Positions 26,526-35,246 of a stretch of DNA of 64,000 nucleotides are shown here, piece after piece. The first letter of the stretch is position 1. Each line of letters starts with the position of its first letter. The position numbers and the translations under genes are program-made. A model generated the notes under the pieces. The model searched no databases. It saw only the letters and a program-made list of their open reading frames with translations, and had not been told where the DNA came from. This DNA is from Candidatus Aalborgicola danicus (GTDB lineage Bacteria > Pseudomonadota > Gammaproteobacteria > Burkholderiales > Burkholderiaceae_C): assembly GCA_016703945.1 (NCBI GenBank), contig JADJBC010000041.1, forward strand, positions 124,001 to 188,000, in the 5' to 3' direction.

Positions 26526-27294
26526 GGCGCAGCGCAAAGTCCTGTTGGTTTTTGAGCAACAAGCCTTGCGGTCCAAAGCTGTGCTCGGTGAATGTGGCAT
26601 GTGTGGAGTGAATGGCCAGCACACTGCAGGCACGGGTGCCGTACTCCGCTGTGTGAATAAAGCTGGCTGACAAGGCCCGCTCCCATTCGATAGGGACACC
26701 GGTGTGGGGCAAAGTCTCGTCGCTTGCCAGGCTGGGGTCCTGCAGCAGGGGCAGCAGATCGGGTGTGTTGGTGCGTTGCCGGGTTATCTGGCCCTGCAGC
26801 CGCTGGCTCAGTCGGGTCAACTTGGGCCAGGGCGTGTGGAAATCGGCGTTGGAGACGGCGCCTATGCCGGGTTGCAGGGGCACCAGTTTTGCGCCTCGGC
26901 TTTCCAAACCCATCAACGTGCGGCCGTCATAAACTAGCAGATTAAAGGGGTTGTAGTCGGCAGCGCGTCCTGCCAGCTGCTGCAGGTAAGTGGCTGCGTC
27001 CAGGTCGCTGTGCAGAAAACCGGCGACCAGTTCACCACGCGAGGGTGTGTCACTGCGCAGGGCATCCGCCGAGCGGTAGTTGGTCAAGGCCGCCAGGCGG
27101 CCGCTGCGGCTGAGGCCCAGCCAGGTGCCGCCCCCTTGCAGGTCTTTGCCTGCCAATATGGTGGGGCCGTGCCCATCGTCGTCACCCCACCAGTGCAGCG
27201 GCATTGCGGGCCGGGCGTAAAACTCGTCGCGGTTGGACAGCAGCAGCAGCGGTTTGCTGCTGTGGGGCTGCCAGTTCCAAGCGATCAGGCACAT
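26521..27294 (-). CDS. NRDE family (TANGO2-like) protein
   Basis: 257 residues with the N-terminal MCLIAWNW and the family signature SNRDEFYARPA. The second half has GGGTWLGLSRSGRLAALTNYR. NRDE proteins have an Ntn-hydrolase-like fold; eukaryotic TANGO2 is linked to haem and lipid handling. The bacterial role is not settled. Its stop codon is inside the PmrA-type box of the next unit. Confidence 0.9.
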   Translation of the reverse strand: MCLIAWNWQPHSSKPLLLLSNRDEFYARPAMPLHWWGDDDGHGPTILAGKDLQGGGTWLGLSRSGRLAALTNYRSADALRSDTPSRGELVAGFLHSDLDAATYLQQLAGRAADYNPFNLLVYDGRTLMGLESRGAKLVPLQPGIGAVSNADFHTPWPKLTRLSQRLQGQITRQRTNTPDLLPLLQDPSLASDETLPHTGVPIEWERALSASFIHTAEYGTRACSVLAIHSTHATFTEHSFGPQGLLLKNQQDFALRP

Positions 27295-27303
27295 GGGGTT
27301 GCC

Positions 27304-27781
27304 CTATTCGGCGCGGGTGGAGACGTCCAGCGCGGTCTTGACCAGTACCTGGCGCAGCACAAAGCTGGAATGCACACCGGTAACCCCTTCGATGCCGCTC
27401 AAGCGGTTCAGCAGCAGGGACTGGTAGTGGTCCATGTCCCGTACGGCAACTTTAAGCTGGTAGTCGGCTTCCTGGCCGGTGATCAGCAGGCACTCCAGAA
27501 CTTCCGGCAAGACCTTAACGGCCGCCTCAAAGTTGGCAAAACGGGCCGGGGTATGCAGGTCCATGGAGACGTGGATCAGAGCCATCAAGGGTCAGGCCCA
27601 GCTTCTTGGCGTCCAACAGTGCGCGGTAGGCAACGATCAGCCCCGACTCTTCCAGTACACGCACCCGGCGCAGGCAGGGTGAGGGCGACAGGCCAATACG
27701 GTCGGCCAGATCCTGGTTGTTGATGCGGCCGTCCTGTTGCAGGATGTCCAGAATCTGTTGGTCGTAGCGATCCAGTTTCAT
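27304..27781 (-). pseudogene. Lrp/AsnC family regulator split by a frameshift
   Basis: The N-terminal part (start 27781, MKLDRYDQQILDILQQDGR) has an intact helix-turn-helix with LADRIGLSPSPCLRRVRVLEESG. The C-terminal part is an intact RAM effector domain (ALIHVSMDLHTPARFANFEA to the stop at 27304). The two are in different frames. Removing one base at the AA pair 27587-27588 restores LGLTLMALIHVSM, the usual link between the domains. As written the product would have only the DNA-binding domain and a short foreign tail. It is either a recent loss or a base-call error. Confidence 0.85.
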
Positions 27782-28019
27782 GTCAATGCCGTAAAAATCG
27801 GTTTTGTTGGCAGAGTATGCCAAAAACCAGCTATGCAGAGGCTAAAACGCAATCTTCTGCCGCCTGCGCACGTCTACACTGCATTCAACTGTTACCCACA
27901 GCCCAACACAACCCGGTGGACTACTGCCGCCGTTGTGCAGTCCAGGCCCACAAGGCCATGCATTGCGAAACCCAACCCCGGGGCATACCCCCGGCCCCGG
28001 GGCCGGTCTTTCTTGCATT

Positions 28020-28063
28020 TGCTCTGTTTTTGATAGCTGCTTGCGCTTATTCCACGGGGGCTA
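28020..28063 (+). repeat. 44-base dispersed repeat, copy 5
   Basis: Exactly 44 bases; TTTTTGATAGCTGCTTGCGC and the ending TTCCACGGGGGCTA match the other copies. It lies two bases beyond the stop codon (28066-28068) of the amidotransferase gene. Confidence 0.8.
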
Positions 28064-28065
28064 AA

Positions 28066-28782
28066 CTAATTTTTGACTGTTGTGTTTTCCAGAAAGGCGA
28101 CCATCAGGCGGGCGATGTGATGGCCTTCATGTCCGTATTGCAGACTGTCCCGGCTGCGCTGGTAGTGGTCTTCCCCCAGCGTGTCTTCACGTTTGTCCAG
28201 CAGATGGGCGCTAAAGCCCTCATCAAATTCCGGGTGGGCCTGGACACAAAACACCTCTTGCCCCACCGTGAACGCTGCTACCGGGCAAAAGTCGCTGCTG
28301 GCCACCAGTGTGGCGCCAGGAGGTAGCTTAAAAACCTGGTCCTGGTGGCTGGCCAGCAGGGCGATCCGGGTGCGATCGGCCGAGTAGGGCAGGTCTTGGC
28401 GGTGCCAGTCGTAGGTCAAACGCCCGGCACCCCAGCCCTGTGGCGCCCGCCCCACTGGGGCGCCCATACACAGCGCAATCAGTTGGTGGCCAAAACAGAC
28501 GCCGACCAATTTCTTGCGTTCAGCCAGCAGCGCAGTGACCTGGCGGCGCAGTTCGACGACCCAGGGCTCGTCGGAGAAAGAATCCGCTCCACTGCCGGTC
28601 AGCAGCACCGCATCGTAGCCGTCAAAGGAGGCCGGGTACTGGCCCAACGGGGTGTTGAAAACCTCCATGGTCCAGGTGGCACCGGCATTCTCAAATAGCC
28701 GGATAAACATGGCACCAAACCCCCCATAGGCCTGCGCCAGTTCTCCTTCGAGGATGTCATTTTCAAGAATGCAGAGTTTCAT
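28066..28782 (-). CDS. Class I glutamine amidotransferase-like protein (GuaA-like)
   Basis: 238 residues. Catalytic triad signs: Cys in GVCFGHQL, His and Glu in AHPEF. Stand-alone members of this family include gamma-glutamyl hydrolase-like and GMP-synthase-like amidases; many are called glutamine amidotransferases without known acceptor. It is flanked on both sides by copies of the 44-base repeat, one at each end of the coding region. Confidence 0.85.
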   Translation of the reverse strand: MKLCILENDILEGELAQAYGGFGAMFIRLFENAGATWTMEVFNTPLGQYPASFDGYDAVLLTGSGADSFSDEPWVVELRRQVTALLAERKKLVGVCFGHQLIALCMGAPVGRAPQGWGAGRLTYDWHRQDLPYSADRTRIALLASHQDQVFKLPPGATLVASSDFCPVAAFTVGQEVFCVQAHPEFDEGFSAHLLDKREDTLGEDHYQRSRDSLQYGHEGHHIARLMVAFLENTTVKN

Positions 28783-28783
28783 T

Positions 28784-28827
28784 TGCTATACATTTAATAG
28801 CTGCTGACGCATGTTCCACGAGGGCTG
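28784..28827 (+). repeat. 44-base dispersed repeat, copy 6
   Basis: Begins TGCTATACATTTAATAGC and ends TTCCACGAGGGCTG. It starts two bases upstream of the amidotransferase start codon, so it replaces that gene's normal ribosome-site region, and lies 18 bases past the DAHP synthase stop. Confidence 0.85.
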
Positions 28828-28845
28828 GAAGCCAATATCACTCAA

Positions 28846-29931
28846 TTACTTCTGACTGGTCCGCCGCGCACGCACCGCGGCGGCAAGCTGCTCCAGCACC
28901 GGCACGGTTTGCGCCATGCTGATACAGGCGTCGGTGACCGACACGCCGTGTTTCAAGGGCTGGTTGGGCGTGATGTCCTGGCGGCCTTCGTTCAAATGGC
29001 TTTCGATCATGATGCCGGTGATACGGGCATCACCCGCGGCAATTTGCGCGGCCACTTCCGCGGCGACGATGATCTGGCGGGCGTGTTGTTTGCTGCTGTT
29101 GGCGTGGCTGACGTCGATCATGACCTGCTCACGTAGTCCGGCGGCCTTCAGCAGCGCGCAGGCTGCGTCCACATCGGAGCGGGCGTAGTTGGTGGTTTTG
29201 CCGCCGCGCAGGATCACATGGCAGTCATCATTGCCACGGGTCTCGAAAATCGCGGCCTGGCCCATCTTGGTCATGCCCATGAAGGAGTGGCTGGCTTGCG
29301 CGGCCTGGATGGCGTCGGTGGCGACCTTGATGCCGCCATCGGTGCCGTTCTTGAAACCCACCGGGCAGGAGAGGCCGCTGGCCAACTGGCGGTGGCTCTG
29401 GCTCTCGGTGGTGCGCGCGCCGATGGCGCCCCAGCTGACCAGTTCGCTGATGAACTGGGGCGATAGCAAATCCAGAAACTCGGTACCGACCGGCATGTCG
29501 ATGGCCAAAATGTCCAGCAGCAGCTTGCGCGCCATCTCCAGCCCCTGGTTGATGGCAAAGCTGCCATCCAGGTGCGGGTCATTGATATAACCCTTCCAAC
29601 CGACGGTGGTGCGGGGCTTCTCGAAATACACACGCATGACCACCAGCAGGTCGTCATTGAAGGCATCGGCCTGCTCCTTGAGTTGCCAGGCGTAGTCCAT
29701 GGCCTGCTCGTGGTCGTGGATGGAGCACGGACCTACAACGACGATCAGGCGGTCGTCCCTGCCATGCAGGATGTTGGAAATAGCGGTACGGCTGGTCTCC
29801 ACCAGGGTCTGGGCCGCGTCCGGGACCGGCAGCTTTTCTTCCAACAGGGCGGGCGTGATCAGGGGCCGCACCGCACCAATGCGGGTATCGTCGATGCGGG
29901 TCGTGTCGTGGGTGGTGAGTTCGGTCTTCAT
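28846..29931 (-). CDS. 3-deoxy-7-phosphoheptulonate synthase, class I (AroF/G/H type)
   Basis: 361 residues, the family length. Conserved parts include VVGPCSIHD, YFEKPRTTVGWKGYINDP, GARTTESQSHR and the metal-binding IDVSHANSSKQH. The enzyme condenses phosphoenolpyruvate and erythrose 4-phosphate, the first step of aromatic amino-acid synthesis. The start MKTELTTHD was chosen because the longer frame runs through repeat copy 7 and has no family similarity. Which of the feedback types it is cannot be read from sequence alone. Confidence 0.96.
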   Translation of the reverse strand: MKTELTTHDTTRIDDTRIGAVRPLITPALLEEKLPVPDAAQTLVETSRTAISNILHGRDDRLIVVVGPCSIHDHEQAMDYAWQLKEQADAFNDDLLVVMRVYFEKPRTTVGWKGYINDPHLDGSFAINQGLEMARKLLLDILAIDMPVGTEFLDLLSPQFISELVSWGAIGARTTESQSHRQLASGLSCPVGFKNGTDGGIKVATDAIQAAQASHSFMGMTKMGQAAIFETRGNDDCHVILRGGKTTNYARSDVDAACALLKAAGLREQVMIDVSHANSSKQHARQIIVAAEVAAQIAAGDARITGIMIESHLNEGRQDITPNQPLKHGVSVTDACISMAQTVPVLEQLAAAVRARRTSQK

Positions 29932-29975
29932 CACTATGAATTTTATAGCTACTAATGCAATTCGGACGAGGGCTG
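29932..29975 (+). repeat. 44-base dispersed repeat, copy 7
   Basis: Contains CTATGAATTTTATAGCTACT and ends CGGACGAGGGCTG. It abuts the DAHP synthase start codon (29929-29931), so it forms the leader immediately upstream of that gene. Confidence 0.75.
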
Positions 29976-30061
29976 GAGGCGTTTTTTTACTGCATCTGCG
30001 TGGAGGCAAGTATAGGCACTGGCGACAGGGCTGCACCTTCAAATCCACGACAATTGCCGCC

Positions 30062-31264
30062 ATGAACAACGATTTGCGCCTTTGGTTTCGTCTGGTGCCA
30101 GCCTATGCGGCCGGTTATTTTCTGTCCTATGGTTTGCGCAGTGTCAATGCGGTTATTGCGCCGGAGTTGATGCAGGAGCTCAACATTACGGCGGCTGGAT
30201 TGGGCCTGCTGACCTCGGCCTATTTCCTGGCCTTTGGTTTGTTCCAGTTGCCGCTGGGCTTGCTGTTAGACCGCTTCGGCCCGCGCCGGGTGGAGGCGGT
30301 TTTGTTGCTGGTGGCGGCTGCCGGTTGTGCGTTGTTTGCTGTCGGCACTTCCTTGCAGGCGCTGGCGGTTGCGCGTGCGCTGATTGGCCTGGGGGTGTCG
30401 GCCTGCCTGATGGCCAGTTTCAAGGCCTTCAGCCAGTGGTTTCCGTCTGAGCGCCAGCCGTCGCTCACCGCCACCATCATGGTGGCCGGCGGGCTGGGTG
30501 CACTGACCGCCAGCGTCCCGGTGGAGCTTGCGCTGCCACTCCTGGGTTGGCGTGGTGTTTTTCTGGTGGTGGCGGCTCTGCTGGTGGTGACTGCAGGGTC
30601 TTTGCTGACTGTGCCGGATCAGGAGGTGGCGGGCCAGCGCGAGTCGATCGGCCAACAGTTGCGCAGTTTGGGTGGCATTTACGGCAACCGTGCGTTCTGG
30701 CGGTTTGCGCCGCAGGGCAGTTTCACCATGGGCGGTTTCATGGCGATTCAAGGTTTGTGGGCGGTTCCCTGGCTGATAGAAGTCAACGGTGTTGGCCGGT
30801 CGGACGCGGCAGGGGTGCTGTTTTTCATGTCGTTGGCGATGTTGCTGGGTTTTCTGTTTGTTGCCACCTGCTCGGTGTGGTTGGGGCGCAAAGGCATTTC
30901 GCCCATGGTGTTGCTGACCGCTGGCATGGGCCTGGCGCTGGTGGTGGAGTTGGCTATCGTTTTGAATCTGGCCCGTCCGCAATGGTTATGGCCCTTGCTA
31001 GGGCTGTCTTTTAGTCTTGGAAATATCGCCTATTCGCAGTTGACGGCCTCGTTTCCGGTGACGTTGTCGGGGCGTGTCAATACGGCCCTGAATCTGCTGG
31101 TTTTCATCGGGGCCTTTGGTCTGCAGTGGGGCATTGGTGCTGCGGTGGATGCGTTCACCAGCGGTGGCTTGGCCCGTTCGGACGCGTTCCGGGCCACCTT
31201 TTCGGCATTGCTGGTGCTTCAGGTTCTGAGTTTTGCCTGGTTTCTGAAACCCGTGAAAACGTGA
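30062..31264 (+). CDS. Major facilitator superfamily transporter
   Basis: 400 residues with about 12 hydrophobic helices. The loop between helices 2 and 3 has the MFS motif in the form GLLLDRFGPRRVE. It has the family's PAYAAGYFLSYGLRSVNAVIAP N-terminus seen in nitrate/sugar-type and oxalate-formate-like carriers. Substrate unknown. It stands alone between divergent aroG-type and a large dehydrogenase gene. Confidence 0.88.
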   Translation: MNNDLRLWFRLVPAYAAGYFLSYGLRSVNAVIAPELMQELNITAAGLGLLTSAYFLAFGLFQLPLGLLLDRFGPRRVEAVLLLVAAAGCALFAVGTSLQALAVARALIGLGVSACLMASFKAFSQWFPSERQPSLTATIMVAGGLGALTASVPVELALPLLGWRGVFLVVAALLVVTAGSLLTVPDQEVAGQRESIGQQLRSLGGIYGNRAFWRFAPQGSFTMGGFMAIQGLWAVPWLIEVNGVGRSDAAGVLFFMSLAMLLGFLFVATCSVWLGRKGISPMVLLTAGMGLALVVELAIVLNLARPQWLWPLLGLSFSLGNIAYSQLTASFPVTLSGRVNTALNLLVFIGAFGLQWGIGAAVDAFTSGGLARSDAFRATFSALLVLQVLSFAWFLKPVKT

Positions 31265-31354
31265 AGATTGCGCAATGTTTGCGCCAACCGGTATTGACAT
31301 TGGTCATTTGGTGAAAAAATTGCAGATGTCATTGCACTCTTTTCCATTACCACC

Positions 31355-33589
31355 ATGAAGCATGTTGTCAGCATCAGCCTGGGTTCGAGCACCCAGGATT
31401 TCGATTTTGTTACCGACTTTTTGGGCGAGAAGCTGCATGTGCGGCGGGTTGGCACCAACGGCAGCACGGCCGCCGCCGTCAAGTTGATAAAGTACTGGGA
31501 CAAAAAGGCCGCAGCCATCGGCTTGGGTGTGCTCAAGGATCACTACAAAGTAGGGTCACGGCGCTTCATCGAGAAGGACAGCGCGCGCCTGAAGCTGGTG
31601 GCGACCGAGGTACCGGTGACCACTGGCGGGCGTTTGGGCGACATTTTTCAGGAATGGGCGGTGCGCCATGCACAAACCCACATGGGGAATTTTTTCAACA
31701 ACACGCGGGTGCTCTTCTTCTCGGGCATGACGGACTACAAGCTGGCCTTGTCCATGGGCGAGTTCACCAGCAATCTGCAGTTCGCCGATCCGTTGATGCA
31801 GTTGGGTGTACCCAAACTATTGGGTTCCCTGGACGCGCTGAACCTGTATGCCAATGGTGCGCATTACGTCAAGGACTGGACGTTGCCTGCGGCCATGGCC
31901 TCGGGCCCTGTCAAGGAGTGGACGCGGTTTGTGCTGCGCAAGGCCATGCAGAAAGCCAGTGTGATTGTGGCGCCGGTGCATGAGCTGGACGACTTTGGTC
32001 TTGAGGAGCTGGCGGGTAAAACGGTAGTCACCGCCACGGTGAACGACGAGCGTATTGCCCAGTTTCGGGACAAGGGTGTGGCCACCATCATCGACGGCTC
32101 GCCCGTGATGCACGGGCATGTGCTGGGTGCGAATTTGCTGGATGCCATGGTGGTGGCTGCCCTGGGTAAGCGCCCCAACGACATTCTGGAAGACGACTAT
32201 CTGGAAATCATCGCTGGTCTGCAATCGGAGCCGCGCATCATCCACCCGAATGGTTTTCAGCGCGTGAACCGTTTTGCCTTTGTGATTCACCCGCTGTCGC
32301 AGGAGTATTTCAAGAAGGTCAAGCCCATAGAGATGTTGTCCCAGGTGTCGCCACCGGTGCTGATGAACTCTCTGGAAAAAATCATGGCGTATGCGCCACC
32401 CTTTGTGTATTCGCGGGTGACAGGCATTCGGTCACCGACCGGTGTGCAAGCCGAGGGCTGGCTGATTTCGGTCGGGGGTACACCCCGGGAGATCATGCGC
32501 CATGACCCTGAATTCACGTATCGGCGCTTGTTGGATGCCGCTGCCATGGCCAAGCGCCTGGGTGCGCAAATTATGGGGCTGGGTGCTTTTACCAAGGTGG
32601 TGGGGGATGCAGGACTTACCGTGGCCAAACGAGCGCCATTACCGATCACCACCGGCAATAGTTACAGTGCGTCGGGCGCCTTGTGGGCGGCCCATGACGC
32701 GATATTGCGGATGCGTCTGCTGCCAGCACCCAAGGGTAAGGGGCGGGTCAAGTTCAAGGCCATGGTGGTGGGCGCCACCGGTGCCATCGGTTCGGTTTGT
32801 GCGCGCTTATTGGCACGGGCGGCGGAAGAGGTTTACATGGTCTCCCCTGAGACCGCCAAGTTGTTAGCCCTGAAGGAATCGATTCTGCTGGAGTCGCCCG
32901 ACGCCAAGATTTTCCTGTCTGCGCACGCGGACAAGGACATTGGCGAGATGGACATGGTAGTGACCGCGACCTCTGGCGCTGGCAAAAAGGTGCTGGACAT
33001 CATGCGGGTCAAGCCGGGCTGTGTCATCACTGACGTGGCCCGCCCCTTGGACCTGCCGCCATCGGAAGTCGCCAAGCGTCCGGATGTACTGGTGATCGAG
33101 TCCGGCGAGATTCAATTGCCCGGCGACGTACAGATGAAGAACATCGGCCTTCCAAAAGGTGTGGCCTATGCGTGTCTGGCCGAGACGATTGTGCTGGCGC
33201 TGGAAGGGCGGTTTGAGAATTTCACAGTGGGCCGAGCCATTGAGTGGGAAAAAGTGCGCGAGATCTACAAGCTGGGCTTGAAACACGGCATGAAGCTGGC
33301 TGCAATTTCGGGGGTCAACGGCCCGTTCAGTGATGCCGATATCGAAAAGGTGCGGGAGTTGGCCTTGGTGGCTAGGGCCAAGGCTGCTTTGGGTCAGCCC
33401 ATTGTCTTGGAGGTGTCTGATGCCAAGGTCACCGGCAAGGGCAAACCAAAAGCCTTACCAACAAATAAACCAAAGGCCAGACCCAAACCCGAAACCGCGG
33501 GAGCGCGTCCGGTAGTAGCGAAAACCGTGTCGGTGCGAAAATCGCGTGTTCCGAGCAAGAGGCGTGTGTCCGCGCCGCCGAAGCTTTAG
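31355..33589 (+). CDS. Two-part dehydrogenase: quinate-dehydrogenase-like N-part, acyl-ACP-reductase-like C-part
   Basis: 744 residues. The N-part (residues 1-about 270, beginning KHVVSISLGSSTQDFDF) resembles proteins annotated as quinate 5-dehydrogenase in Deinococcus-type genomes. The part from about 330 to 690 resembles cyanobacterial long-chain acyl-ACP reductase: GLGAFTKVVGDAG (about 408), TTGNSYSA (about 432) and a Rossmann nucleotide motif VVGATGAIGS (about 470). The last 50 residues are Lys/Pro/Arg-rich. Both assignments are from memory of motifs. It could make aldehydes from acyl thioesters, but no aldehyde decarbonylase gene is nearby. The substrate is unknown. Confidence 0.65.
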   Translation: MKHVVSISLGSSTQDFDFVTDFLGEKLHVRRVGTNGSTAAAVKLIKYWDKKAAAIGLGVLKDHYKVGSRRFIEKDSARLKLVATEVPVTTGGRLGDIFQEWAVRHAQTHMGNFFNNTRVLFFSGMTDYKLALSMGEFTSNLQFADPLMQLGVPKLLGSLDALNLYANGAHYVKDWTLPAAMASGPVKEWTRFVLRKAMQKASVIVAPVHELDDFGLEELAGKTVVTATVNDERIAQFRDKGVATIIDGSPVMHGHVLGANLLDAMVVAALGKRPNDILEDDYLEIIAGLQSEPRIIHPNGFQRVNRFAFVIHPLSQEYFKKVKPIEMLSQVSPPVLMNSLEKIMAYAPPFVYSRVTGIRSPTGVQAEGWLISVGGTPREIMRHDPEFTYRRLLDAAAMAKRLGAQIMGLGAFTKVVGDAGLTVAKRAPLPITTGNSYSASGALWAAHDAILRMRLLPAPKGKGRVKFKAMVVGATGAIGSVCARLLARAAEEVYMVSPETAKLLALKESILLESPDAKIFLSAHADKDIGEMDMVVTATSGAGKKVLDIMRVKPGCVITDVARPLDLPPSEVAKRPDVLVIESGEIQLPGDVQMKNIGLPKGVAYACLAETIVLALEGRFENFTVGRAIEWEKVREIYKLGLKHGMKLAAISGVNGPFSDADIEKVRELALVARAKAALGQPIVLEVSDAKVTGKGKPKALPTNKPKARPKPETAGARPVVAKTVSVRKSRVPSKRRVSAPPKL

Positions 33590-33934
33590 ATCGTGTGGTG
33601 AATCGCAAAAATGCAACACATTAGCAGGCTTATGGACATCGTGTTACATTAGTGGGTCGCTTTTGGCGACTGGTCACGCCTCTGCACTGCGGACAGCGCG
33701 GACGCCCCCGGCAGAGGGGCACCAGTCCAGCCCCTCAAATGCGTCCCCACGAAACTTCTCACGGTCTAGTGGCTTTTTCCCTCTGTTGTTGTCGTCCCTG
33801 CTATGGCGCAAAACCTGTTTCCGGTTTTTTGAACCACCAGACGGGTTGACTGAATGGATTTCCCGGCATGGGGGCGTGCCTATGAAGACTCGGGTCCCTA
33901 GAGCCATATTGCTCACGGCCCATTTGAATTTTTG
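33590..33934 (+). other. 345-base leader region before a small protein gene and infA
   Basis: No gene is visible. A long-range stem pairs CTGGT (33670-33674) and CCTCTGC (33679-33685) with GCAGAGG (33711-33717) and ACCAG (33721-33725). A promoter-like sequence lies near 33640-33655. It looks like a long structured 5' leader of the downstream transcript, but I cannot assign it to a known riboswitch. Confidence 0.45.
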
Positions 33935-34180
33935 ATGACTTTTACTGACACTATTGAACAGACGCCTATTACGATGGGCAAATATCGGATTGCAGCTTGC
34001 CCCCGTCAACTACCATGTGGGCAGTTTGCCGCACAGGTTTCGATTGCCAGCGGCCGAGGCAGTGCTTCTACGGATCGTGTGATGCGATTCCACGATGAAT
34101 TTCCCTCGCTTGACGCTGCAGCGCGCTACGCCATTGCACAAGGGATCGACTGGGTGCGTGCCATCACTCGCCCACATTGA
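33935..34180 (+). CDS. Small conserved hypothetical protein upstream of infA
   Basis: 81 residues (MTFTDTIEQTPITMGKYRIAACP). It has two cysteines, a central beta-rich part and a C-terminal helix (FPSLDAAARYAIAQGIDWVRA). I recognise no domain. It lies 25 bases ahead of infA on the same strand and shares its leader, so co-expression with IF-1 is likely, perhaps in the cold. Confidence 0.65.
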   Translation: MTFTDTIEQTPITMGKYRIAACPRQLPCGQFAAQVSIASGRGSASTDRVMRFHDEFPSLDAAARYAIAQGIDWVRAITRPH

Positions 34181-34205
34181 ATTTAGTATTTACAGGAGTA
34201 CCACC

Positions 34206-34454
34206 ATGGCTAAAGAAGATCTGATCGAAATGATGGGCGTAGTGAATGAAGTTTTGCCCGATACCCGTTTTCGCGTGACGCTGGACAACGGACATCAATT
34301 GATCGCCTACTCTGCTGGAAAGATGCGCAAGAACCACATCCGCATTCTGGCCGGTGACAAGGTGTCGCTGGAATTGTCCCCGTACGACCTGAGTAAAGGT
34401 CGTATCAACTTCCGCCACATTGAAGGCCGTGGGCCGATGACGCCGCGTCGTTAA
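34206..34454 (+). CDS. infA: Translation initiation factor IF-1
   Basis: 82 residues: MAKEDLIEMMGVV, an OB fold with GKMRKNHIRILAGDKV and PYDLSKGRINFRH. IF-1 binds the ribosomal A site during initiation. It is not in a ribosomal protein operon here, so it may be a second copy, as betaproteobacteria often have two. A terminator-like hairpin follows. Confidence 0.96.
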   Translation: MAKEDLIEMMGVVNEVLPDTRFRVTLDNGHQLIAYSAGKMRKNHIRILAGDKVSLELSPYDLSKGRINFRHIEGRGPMTPRR

Positions 34455-34520
34455 ATAGAGTGAGTTGAACGGGACGCGTTTTGCCTTGGTTGACTTGACG
34501 GCAAAATATGCCAAATTGAA

Positions 34521-34548
34521 AAAAGGGCTGCAGACGCGGCCCTTTCTG
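34521..34548 (+). terminator. Terminator-like hairpin after infA
   Basis: AAAAGGGC and GCCCTTTC pair around a GC-rich ten-base loop, followed by a short T-rich stretch. The stem is about seven to eight bases. Confidence 0.6.
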
Positions 34549-34673
34549 TTGCGCCCCACTGTTGTAGGTTGAGCATGCGGAAGCCGGATAGCTTCGGGCA
34601 ACGCTGGCTTGAGTAAACTGCAAGCTTTCAATCGCGCTGTTTAGCTTGTTCCAAGCAGCCAACTTGGTGTTCA

Positions 34674-35192
34674 ATGACATCTTCCGCCTCTATCAGGGAC
34701 AGCATTCAGAAGTTGCTAAACACCACAGGTTTTGCCGTACTTGCCACTGAAAGTGCGGGGCAACCACACACCAGTTTAATTGCCATTACACCAGTCGATG
34801 AAGGGCATCGGCTAGTTTTTGCCACGTATCGTAACACCCGAAAATTCACCAATCTGCTGCAAAACCCGCGGGTGTCGGTGCTAATAGATGGCAGTCGCCT
34901 TGAGGCAGCAGTCGGCGCAACCAGCCGTTTTGTGTTGAGTGCCGTGGGGCGGGTGCAAGAATCCAATGCCACTACACACCCCTACTTGCTGAGTGCTCAT
35001 TTGGAAAAACACCCCGACCTTGGGACGTTCATACAAACGCCAGACTGTGTGTTGCTGGAGGTGGTGGTGGAGGCCTACCAAGTGGTACACGGCATCGACG
35101 ATGTCACCTGGTTTTGCATGGAGGAACTGAAAATGCCTCTTAGAGAAAAGGTCAACACAGAGTCATCAACAGCCGCCGAAAAGAGCCTGTGA
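34674..35192 (+). CDS. Pyridoxamine 5'-phosphate oxidase-like flavin-binding protein
   Basis: 172 residues. The segments FAVLATESAGQPHTSLIA, VFATYRNTRKFTNLLQNPRVSVLIDG match the split-barrel FMN-binding fold of PNPOx-like proteins. Members use FMN, F420 or haem; the substrate cannot be told. Single gene. Confidence 0.82.
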   Translation: MTSSASIRDSIQKLLNTTGFAVLATESAGQPHTSLIAITPVDEGHRLVFATYRNTRKFTNLLQNPRVSVLIDGSRLEAAVGATSRFVLSAVGRVQESNATTHPYLLSAHLEKHPDLGTFIQTPDCVLLEVVVEAYQVVHGIDDVTWFCMEELKMPLREKVNTESSTAAEKSL

Positions 35193-35246
35193 AGGCAAAA
35201 AGCTACTTGATTACTCAGCCAAAATCGCTGTTCCAACTCGGCTCGT

